NCBI GenBank assembly: GCA_026786065.1
Contig: JAJAYS010000351.1
Location: forward strand, 1-8,650
Source of the DNA: Polaromonas sp.
GTDB lineage: Bacteria; Pseudomonadota; Gammaproteobacteria; Burkholderiales; Burkholderiaceae_C
Reading direction: 5' to 3'
DNA length: 8,650 bases
Shown: one piece after another, positions 1 to 4,860 of the stretch
Numbering within the stretch: the first letter of the stretch is position 1
Layout: each line of letters opens with the position of its first letter
The notes under the pieces: generated by a model
Databases searched by the model: none
Seen by the model: the letters and a program-made list of their open reading frames with translations, nothing else
Told to the model about the DNA's origin: nothing
Translations under genes and position numbers: made by a program

Positions 1-10
1 GAGAGGGAGC

Positions 11-40
11 AAAAAATGCAGCCCGGCCTGAGCCCGGGCT
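11..40 (-). terminator. Probable rho-independent terminator for leftward (xdhAB) transcripts
   Basis: Read on the minus strand, AGCCCGG (34-40) pairs with CCGGGCT (20-26) around a 7-nt loop. After a 3-nt gap (GCA) comes a run of six T (complement of A11-A16). A GC-rich stem followed by a U-tract is the classic intrinsic terminator. It lies about 265 nt beyond the xdhB stop with no convincing gene between, so it would end the xdhAB message. The stem is only 7 bp and the U-run is slightly offset, so strength is uncertain. Confidence 0.6.
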
Positions 41-51
41 CGTTCACGCTA

Positions 52-90
52 TCAGGCTGCGGCGCAGGCGCATCCTGCGCCGCAGCCTGA
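52..90. repeat. Perfect 17-bp inverted repeat with 5-nt loop
   Basis: TCAGGCTGCGGCGCAGG (52-68) is followed by CGCAT (69-73) and then by its exact reverse complement (74-90). The stem is 17 bp without a mismatch. No T-run follows on either strand, so it is not itself a canonical intrinsic terminator. It sits just before the probable terminator for leftward transcripts and could block 3' exonucleases or be a REP-like repeat. Its role is unknown. Confidence 0.8.
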
Positions 91-101
91 CAGCCCTTGC
101 C

Positions 102-124
102 TGCTCCCGGAGCGAGAGGGAGCA
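102..124. repeat. Short inverted repeat, part of it a direct repeat of the window's left end
   Basis: TGCTCCC (102-108) pairs with GGGAGCA (118-124) around a 9-nt loop. The 11-nt string GAGAGGGAGCA at 114-124 also occurs at 1-11, so the two hairpins between them are bracketed by a direct repeat 113 nt apart. This may mark a small repeat unit, but the left copy is cut by the window edge. Confidence 0.45.
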
Positions 125-159
125 CGAAGGAATGACTGCATCGGCAAGCTCATAGGCCA

Positions 160-230
160 CAGTTTCTTAAGAATTTTGATGCCAAACTCCCTTAAATACG
201 GGCGCAGAAAGCTATCAAATGTATAGCGCC
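160..230 (-). repeat. Degenerate copy of a dispersed intergenic repeat (copy 1)
   Basis: On the minus strand this reads GCTA-N8-ATAGCT (227-210), five bases, CGCCCGT (204-198), then an AT-rich tail. A second copy with the same spacing lies at 4650-4717 on the plus strand. I recall elements of this look scattered between genes in Comamonadaceae, but the family assignment is from memory. The rest of the 1-304 stretch shows no convincing gene. A 66-codon frame at 52-252 (minus) runs through the 17-bp hairpin and has no family resemblance. A further 6-bp stem GCCGAC/GTCGGC is at 237-250. Confidence 0.55.
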
Positions 231-304
231 TGGACGGCCGACGGGTCGGCAAATCGGGCCGGGCCTATGCTGCGGCGGCCGCTTGCTTCTGCGGCACGCC
301 TGCC

Positions 305-2818
305 TTAATCGCGAAAGCCGTTCAAGCCGAGCGCACGCAGCACGTTCTCGGGCGTGGCCGGTGCCGTCAGCTTGACTGGCTGGTTCGCCGGCGTTGCCGA
401 GGCAATGGCGTCGCGCAATGCCTCAAACACGCTGATCGCCAGCATCAGCGGCGGCTCGCCAACGGCCTTGCTGCGAAAAACGGTTTCTTCCGGATTCGGC
501 TCGGGCCACAAATCGACCCTGAAGTGGCCTGGAACGTCGCCAGTGGCCGGAATCTTGTACGTGCTGGGCGCGTGCGTGGTCAGCTCGCCGCGCTCGTTCC
601 ACACCAGCTGCTCGGTGGTCAGCCAGCCCATGCCCTGAATGAAGCCGCCCTCGATCTGGCCGATGTCGATGGCCGGGTTGATGCTGCATCCGACGTCGTG
701 CAGGATGTCCACCTTCAGCACCCGGCTTTCGCCGGTCAGCCGGTCGATGGCGACTTCGCTGCAGGCTGCGCCGTAGGCGAAGTAGTAAAACGGCCGGCCG
801 GTCAGCGTGGTTTTGTCGTAATGAATTTTTGGCGTGCGGTAAAAGCCGTCGCTCCACAGCTGGATGCGGTTGGCATACGCCAGCTTGATGACTTCGGCAA
901 AGGAGCGGGTGGCGCTCGGGCTGCTGACCGCGCCGCCGGCAAAGCGGACCGCGCCGACGCCGCAGCCGTCGAGCCCGGCTACGAACTGCGCCAGGTTGCC
1001 GCGCACGGCGCGCGCCGCAACCTGCGCGGCGCTCGCGTTCAGGTCGGTGCCGGCCGATGCGGCGGTGGCCGCCGCGTTGGGAATTTTGCTGGTGTCGCTG
1101 GCCGTGGACAGCACCGCGTCAAGCGGCACGCCAAACGCGTCGGCGACGATCTGCGCAACCTTGGTGTGCAGGCCCTGGCCCATCTCGGTGCCGCCGTGGT
1201 TGACCTGCACGCTACCGTCAAGATAGACATGCACCAGCGCGCCGGCCTGGTTGAACAGCGTGGCGGTAAACGAGATGCCGAACTTCACCGGGGTGATGGC
1301 GATGCCGCGCCGTATGACCGGGCTGGTCTGGTTCCACCGGGCGATGGCTTCGCGGCGCTGCCGGTAGTTGGCCGTCGCTTCGAGTCGGGCCAGCAGCGGG
1401 GCGAGGATGTTGCCTTCGACCTGCATGCCGTAGTGCGTCAGGTTGCGGCGCGGGGCGGGGACAGGCTCAGCCCGATCAAGCGCTGCGGCTTCAGCCCGAA
1501 CCGGCGCGTCCAGCAGATCGTCACTGTACAGATTGCGCCTGCGCACATCGAGCGGGTCGAGCCCGAGTTGGCGGGCGATGTCGCCCAGGATGGTCTCGGT
1601 GATGAGCATGCCCTGCGGCCCGCCGAAACCGCGAAACGCAGTGTGGCTTTGGGTGTGGGTTTTGCAGCGGTAGGAGGCGATCTCGACATCCTGCAGAAAG
1701 TAGGCGTTGTCCACGTGAAAGATAGCGCGGTCGGCGACCGGCCCGGACAGGTCGGCGCTGAAGCCGCAGTTGACCATCATGTTCAGCTTCAGACCCCTCA
1801 GCCGGCCGCTGTCGTCGAAGCCGGCCTGGTAGTCGTAGCTGAAAGGGTGGCGCTTGCCGGTGATCAGAAAATCGTCGTCCCGGTCCAGCCGCAGCTTGAC
1901 CGGGCACTGCAACTTGTTCGCGGCCACCGCAGCCCAGACTCCCAGGTGGCCGGCCTGCGTCTCTTTGCCGCCGAAGCCGCCGCCCATGCGCCGGCATTCG
2001 ACGCGCACCGCATGGTTGGCGATGCCCAGCGCATGCGCCACCCAATGCTGCACCTCGCCGGGGTGCTGGGTGCTCGAATAGACCAGCCACTGGTTTTGCT
2101 CCTGCGGCAGCACATAGGCAACCTGGCCTTCCAGATAGAAATGCTCCTGACCGCCGACTTCCAGCGTGCCTTGCAGCCTGTGCGGCGCGCTTTTTAGCGC
2201 CGCAGCGGCATCGCCGCGTCGCACAAAGACCGGCGGGAGCACCTGGCTGTGCGCCTGCATGGCCTGCTGCGTCGTCAGGATCGCCGGCAGCGCCTCGATG
2301 CGGCAGACCACCTGGCGCGCGGCGCGGCGCGCCTGCATCACCGTATCGGCCACCACCAGGCCTATTACCTGCCCGACATGCTGCACTGTGCCCGTCGCAA
2401 AGACCGGCTCGTCGTGCGCAAAATTGCCGAAGCGGCCATCGCCGGGAATATCAACGGCCAGCACCACATCGCGGACGCCGGGCATGGCCAGCGCCGCAGC
2501 GTAATCGACGCCCAGCAGCCGGCCGTGGGCCACGCTGGACAAAATCGGCGCGGCATGCAGCGTGCCGCGGGCTTCGCGAATGTCATCGACGTAGGTGGCG
2601 CTGCCGGCGACATGCGCCCGCGCACTTTCGTGCGGGCTGCTTTGGCCGGCGGCCTGCGTGCCAAGGCTGACCGGCGGCGCTTCGGTGCGGGCCGAGGCGT
2701 CGGCGTGCGCTGGGGCGGCATGGTCCACGGGTTCGATGTCGGTGACGGCGCCCGCGTCACGGCTGACCGGCAGGGTCACGCTGGCGTTCACGCGGGCGGC
2801 GTCGGTGTCAAGGTTCAT
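305..2818 (-). CDS. xdhB: Xanthine dehydrogenase molybdopterin-binding subunit XdhB
   Basis: The 837-aa large subunit of bacterial xanthine dehydrogenase hydroxylates hypoxanthine and xanthine to urate at a molybdenum centre in the cytoplasm. The aldehyde oxidase/xanthine dehydrogenase a/b hammerhead domain lies at about 65-190, followed by the Moco-binding domains. Visible motifs are GGQEHFYLE (222-230, Gln224), GGGFGGKE (279-286), DRAIFHVD (363-370), AFRGFGGPQG (394-403), KFGISFT (512-518), GGTEMGQGLHTK (542-553) and SKAVGEPP (783-790). By spacing, Glu286, Arg364 and the general base Glu788 match bovine Glu802, Arg880 and Glu1261, so the active site looks intact. The start overlaps the xdhA stop as ATGA, which suggests translational coupling and fixes the start despite an unusually long, Ala-rich N-terminus (about 60 residues before the conserved SPHESARAHV). 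An extended linker at about 434-458 is rich in Ala and Pro. The gene ends in TAA. Confidence 0.96.
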   Translation of the reverse strand: MNLDTDAARVNASVTLPVSRDAGAVTDIEPVDHAAPAHADASARTEAPPVSLGTQAAGQSSPHESARAHVAGSATYVDDIREARGTLHAAPILSSVAHGRLLGVDYAAALAMPGVRDVVLAVDIPGDGRFGNFAHDEPVFATGTVQHVGQVIGLVVADTVMQARRAARQVVCRIEALPAILTTQQAMQAHSQVLPPVFVRRGDAAAALKSAPHRLQGTLEVGGQEHFYLEGQVAYVLPQEQNQWLVYSSTQHPGEVQHWVAHALGIANHAVRVECRRMGGGFGGKETQAGHLGVWAAVAANKLQCPVKLRLDRDDDFLITGKRHPFSYDYQAGFDDSGRLRGLKLNMMVNCGFSADLSGPVADRAIFHVDNAYFLQDVEIASYRCKTHTQSHTAFRGFGGPQGMLITETILGDIARQLGLDPLDVRRRNLYSDDLLDAPVRAEAAALDRAEPVPAPRRNLTHYGMQVEGNILAPLLARLEATANYRQRREAIARWNQTSPVIRRGIAITPVKFGISFTATLFNQAGALVHVYLDGSVQVNHGGTEMGQGLHTKVAQIVADAFGVPLDAVLSTASDTSKIPNAAATAASAGTDLNASAAQVAARAVRGNLAQFVAGLDGCGVGAVRFAGGAVSSPSATRSFAEVIKLAYANRIQLWSDGFYRTPKIHYDKTTLTGRPFYYFAYGAACSEVAIDRLTGESRVLKVDILHDVGCSINPAIDIGQIEGGFIQGMGWLTTEQLVWNERGELTTHAPSTYKIPATGDVPGHFRVDLWPEPNPEETVFRSKAVGEPPLMLAISVFEALRDAIASATPANQPVKLTAPATPENVLRALGLNGFRD
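1438..1512. repeat. Repeat-like linker segment inside xdhB
   Basis: This stretch codes for XdhB residues of about 436-460, between NLY (429-431) and LTHYG (460-464). Compared with the bovine enzyme as I recall it, the linker is about 24 residues longer. The plus strand contains CTCAGCCCGA (1466-1475) and TTCAGCCCGA (1490-1499), sharing a 9-nt direct repeat at 24-nt spacing. It resembles the GACAGGCTCAGCCCGAAC type of repeat that I recall as common between genes in related bacteria. Rhodobacter XdhB also has a long linker here, so length alone proves nothing. Confidence 0.35.
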
Positions 2819-4422
2819 ACGCTGTCCGGCAAGCTGAACGATTGCAGGTTGATTTGCTGCATGCCTTCGCTTTCAAGCCAGTAGCGCTGCAGCAGATTGC
2901 CCAGTACCTCGCGGCGGTACGCGCTGGAAGCCCGCATGTCCGACAGCGGCGTGAATTCGGCACGCAGCGCCGTGATGGCATGGCGCAGCGTTGCCTCGGT
3001 CCAGGGCTGGCCGAGCAGCGCCGCCTCGGTCTGGCGCGCCCGCACCGGCGTTGCGGCGACGCCGCCGACACCGATGGACACGCGCCCGACCCGGCCGTCG
3101 TCGAGTTGCACGTCGATGGCCAGGCAGACGGCGGAGCTGTCGTCGTCGAAGCGTTTGGAGATTTTGTAGATCTGCAGCCCGGGGTCTGATGCCTGAGGGT
3201 CGGCCTTCGGCACCCTGATCCAGGCCAGCACCTCGTCGGCGGCCAGCAGCGTCTGGCGGTAGCCGGTGTAGAAGTCCTCGATAGCCAGCTCGCGGTGGCC
3301 GCGCAGGCTCATCAGCACCAGGCTGGCGCGCAGCGCGATCAGCTGCGGCATCGAGTCGCCGATGGGCGAGCCGTTGGCAACGTTGCCGCCCAGCGTGCCG
3401 GCGTTGCGCACCGGCAGGCCGGCAAAGCGCGCCGCAAAGGCCTGCAGTTGCGGCCGGTCCCGCACCAGCGCGGCGTAGGCGTCGGCCAGTGTCACGGCGG
3501 CACCGAACGCCACATGCTGCGGATGCTCTTCAATGCGCCGCAGCTCGGCGACGCGGCTCAGGTCAATGACGCGCTCAAACTCGCGCTGCTGCTTGGTGAC
3601 CCACAGGCCGACATCGGTGCAGCCGGCCACCAGCTGCGCCTCGGTATCGGCCGCACGCAGCGCCAGCAGCTGGGCCAGCGTTCGGGGTAATTTGTAAGCC
3701 GAATCGGGCTGAAAGTCAGCAAATACGGGCGTGAGGAGGTCCATTTTTTGTAGCGACCGGGTTTCGTCGATGGCGACCGGCGGCAGCGCTGCCATTGCTT
3801 GCGCGGCCTTCAGGATCGGCTGGTAACCCGTGCAGCGGCACAGGTTGCCGGACAGCGCCTCCTGAGCCATCGCGCGCGTGATGGGGTTGCGCTTGGCACT
3901 GGGCCGAAGGGCTCCGCTTTCCCCAGTTGGGGCCGCGGAACCGGCTTCGCCGGGCCGAAGGCGCAGCGCGCCCGCGAGGGGCAGCGAACCAGACGCAGTG
4001 GGGAGCGTAGGGGCTTGATATAGGGCGAACAGGCTCATGACGAAGCCGGGGGTGCAAAAGCCGCACTGGGAGCCGTGGCAGTCCACCATCGCTTGCTGCG
4101 CGGGGTGCAGCGTGCCGTCTTTTGCCGCCAGGTCTTCGACGGTCCACAGCGCCAGGCCGTTGAGTGAATGCGCCAGCTTGATGCAGCTGTTGACGGCGCG
4201 CAAGCGTATGCGCCCGCCCTCGGCCTCGCCGACGACGACGGTGCAGGCGCCGCAGTCGCCTTCGGCGCAGCCCTCCTTGGTGCCGGTGCAGCCCAAGTCC
4301 TCACGCAGGACCTGAAGCAGCGTGCGACTCGGTGCTACATTGACCAGCGACACGATTTCGCCGCGCCGGATGAAGCGCAAGGTCGGGCTGGATGGGGTCG
4401 GAGCGGCGTGCATGGCTGTCAT
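2815..4422 (-). CDS. xdhA: Xanthine dehydrogenase iron-sulfur/FAD subunit XdhA
   Basis: The 535-aa small subunit carries electrons from the molybdenum site through two [2Fe-2S] clusters to FAD and NAD+. The plant-type ferredoxin domain is residues 14-95, with cluster ligands Cys52, Cys57, Cys60 and Cys80. The second cluster domain has CGFC (Cys120, Cys123) and CRC (Cys195, Cys197). The FAD domain follows at about 225-405 (VAGCTDVG at 266-273; RNAGTLGGNVANGSPIGD at 339-356) and the CO-dehydrogenase-flavoprotein-like C-terminal domain at about 415-515 (SKRFDDDSSAV; TPLSDMRASSAYR). Oddly, Cys123 to Cys195 spans 72 residues against 28-32 in known homologues, because of an inserted repeat-like segment. 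I chose ATG at 4422: an AGGGA motif lies about 10 nt upstream and the ferredoxin domain begins soon after. The frame stays open to an ATG at 4545, but that extension is low complexity and runs through the 21-nt palindrome. ATG at 4413 is a close alternative. The gene overlaps xdhB by 4 nt. Confidence 0.96.
   Translation of the reverse strand: MTAMHAAPTPSSPTLRFIRRGEIVSLVNVAPSRTLLQVLREDLGCTGTKEGCAEGDCGACTVVVGEAEGGRIRLRAVNSCIKLAHSLNGLALWTVEDLAAKDGTLHPAQQAMVDCHGSQCGFCTPGFVMSLFALYQAPTLPTASGSLPLAGALRLRPGEAGSAAPTGESGALRPSAKRNPITRAMAQEALSGNLCRCTGYQPILKAAQAMAALPPVAIDETRSLQKMDLLTPVFADFQPDSAYKLPRTLAQLLALRAADTEAQLVAGCTDVGLWVTKQQREFERVIDLSRVAELRRIEEHPQHVAFGAAVTLADAYAALVRDRPQLQAFAARFAGLPVRNAGTLGGNVANGSPIGDSMPQLIALRASLVLMSLRGHRELAIEDFYTGYRQTLLAADEVLAWIRVPKADPQASDPGLQIYKISKRFDDDSSAVCLAIDVQLDDGRVGRVSIGVGGVAATPVRARQTEAALLGQPWTEATLRHAITALRAEFTPLSDMRASSAYRREVLGNLLQRYWLESEGMQQINLQSFSLPDSV
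3889..4014. repeat. Palindromic repeat-like insertion in frame within xdhA
   Basis: This segment codes for XdhA residues of about 137-178 (Ala/Gly/Pro/Ser-rich), where homologues go almost directly from the CGFCTPG helix to the ALSGNLCRCTGY motif. It contains stem-loops CCCCA-GT-TGGGG (3921-3932) and CCGGC-TTC-GCCGG (3941-3953), and a 10-nt direct repeat GGGCCGAAGG at 3901-3910 and 3952-3961. On the minus strand, strings such as CTGCGTCTGGTTCGCTGCCC match intergenic repeats I recall from Comamonadaceae. The net gain over homologues is about 40 residues (120 nt), so the frame is kept and the protein reads through. Exact boundaries are uncertain by several codons. Confidence 0.7.
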
Positions 4423-4457
4423 GGTAGCCAATCCCTGAGGCTGGGGACCTTCTGCAT
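4419..4457 (-). other. 12-codon leader ORF before xdhA, stop overlapping the xdhA start
   Basis: ATG at 4457 opens a short frame, MQKVPSLRDWLP, whose TGA (4421-4419) overlaps the xdhA ATG as ATGA. No good ribosome-binding site precedes it, so it may simply be chance. If translated, it would couple xdhA to an upstream signal. In the same leader, TCCC and GGGA (4444-4447 and 4432-4435 on the opposite strand) can pair and would mask the AGGGA site used by xdhA. Confidence 0.25.
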
Positions 4458-4491
4458 AACTTGGCGGAACGGTGGCGGCCGGATCAGGAGG

Positions 4492-4516
4492 GGCTGCAAG
4501 GCGCCTTTTTGCAGCC
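4492..4516. repeat. 8-bp inverted repeat overlapping the 21-nt palindrome
   Basis: GGCTGCAA (4492-4499) is the reverse complement of TTGCAGCC (4509-4516), with a 9-nt loop. Its right arm shares GCC (4514-4516) with the neighbouring palindrome, so in a leftward xdhA transcript the two hairpins could not both form fully. This may be a leader switch or just overlapping protein-binding sites. Confidence 0.45.
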
Positions 4517-4534
4517 AATAGCCCGGCTATTGGC
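4514..4534. promoter_or_regulatory. 21-nt perfect palindrome in the divergent region, operator candidate
   Basis: GCCAATAGC (4514-4522) and GCTATTGGC (4526-4534) are exact reverse complements around CCG. A run of seven A follows, and a run of five T lies 3 nt before it. Neither strand has T after the stem, which argues against an intrinsic terminator. Placed between divergent operons about 90 nt before xdhA, it suits a dimeric regulator. No regulator gene is in the window, so its binder is unknown. Confidence 0.5.
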
Positions 4535-4649
4535 AAAAAAAGCAACGCCGCGGACCGCCCGAGCCCGGTTGATCACAGACCGCAATGAGTTCTGCAGAGG
4601 GTCTCCAAGGTCGGCGCTGCAGCCGGCGGCCAACTATGGCGCTCCAGAC

Positions 4650-4717
4650 GCTACTGAAAAAATAGCTGTTAACGCCCGTTTTTGTTGGCTAAAAGCCTTA
4701 TTTTGTTTAAAATTTTG
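4650..4717 (+). repeat. Degenerate copy of a dispersed intergenic repeat (copy 2)
   Basis: GCTA-N8-ATAGCT (4650-4667), five bases, then CGCCCGT (4673-4679) and an AT-rich tail with GGCT-AAA-AGCC (4687-4697). The order and spacing equal those of the copy at 160-230 (minus strand). The AT-rich tail contrasts with the GC-rich surroundings. Confidence 0.55.
4682..4713 (+). promoter_or_regulatory. Weak candidate promoter for the ABC transporter operon
   Basis: TTGTTG (4682-4687) as a -35 element and TTTAAA (4706-4711) as a -10 element stand 18 nt apart, in the only AT-rich patch upstream of the operon. Matches to the consensus are poor and the sequence belongs to the repeat copy, so this is tentative. 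It would give a 5' leader of roughly 140 nt. I found no convincing sigma70 promoter for xdhA on the other strand. Confidence 0.25.
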
Positions 4718-4787
4718 GGTGGACGGCAGGCGCAGCGGCCGGCGCGCTCCGGGCCTGTTTGAGAGCCTTAACACACCCGGTCCGAGC

Positions 4788-4848
4788 GCTGCGGTGTGCC
4801 GTCTCTGGTGAATTTACGACCATGAACTACTGCTCCCTTTTCCGCTGC
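4788..4848 (+). ncRNA. Structured 5' leader, possible xanthine (NMT1-type) riboswitch
   Basis: The RNA can form a stem GCGGUG (4791-4796) with UACUGC (4828-4833), including G-U pairs. Inside it, UGGU (4806-4809) can pair with ACCA (4819-4822), or CGU (4800-4802) with ACG (4816-4818). A competing helix pairs GCUGCGG (4788-4794) with CCGCUGC (4842-4848) with one U-U mismatch, so two exclusive folds exist just before the start codon. The stretch UUUACGACC...GAACUAC reminds me of the conserved core of NMT1 (xanthine-I) RNAs, which control purine genes in proteobacteria. This is recollection, and I cannot align it to the model here. Confidence 0.35.
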
Positions 4849-4860
4849 AACCCGCCATGA
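4822..4860 (+). other. 12-codon leader ORF ending in the ABC ATPase start codon
   Basis: ATG at 4822 opens MNYCSLFRCNPP, whose TGA (4858-4860) overlaps the ATPase ATG (4857-4859) as ATGA. A GGTGA motif (4807-4811) lies about 10 nt before the leader ATG, while the ATPase start has no visible ribosome-binding site. This fits translation of the leader peptide feeding the ATPase by coupling. The leader start lies inside the foldable RNA. It could still be chance. Confidence 0.35.

Noticed and set aside
52..252. 66-codon frame on the minus strand after xdhB
   Set aside because: It runs through the 17-bp hairpin and the repeat copy, has no convincing ribosome-binding site, and resembles nothing I know.
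524..2197. Long open frame of 557 codons on the plus strand, opposite xdhB
   Set aside because: It lies fully antisense to a gene with many conserved motifs and shows no recognisable domain. Long antisense frames are expected in GC-rich codon-biased DNA.
3889..4014. Insertion in xdhA as a frameshift or pseudogene signal
   Set aside because: The frame is kept across the whole segment with no stop, and all conserved motifs on both sides are intact.
4514..4541. Palindrome plus A-run as an intrinsic terminator
   Set aside because: A terminator needs T after the stem on the transcribed strand. On the plus strand A follows, and on the minus strand TGCAAAAA follows.
4423..4545. Upstream start for xdhA at ATG 4545 (41 extra residues)
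   Set aside because: The extension is low complexity, covers the 21-nt palindrome, and precedes the normal start of the ferredoxin domain. ATG 4422 has a better-placed AGGGA.
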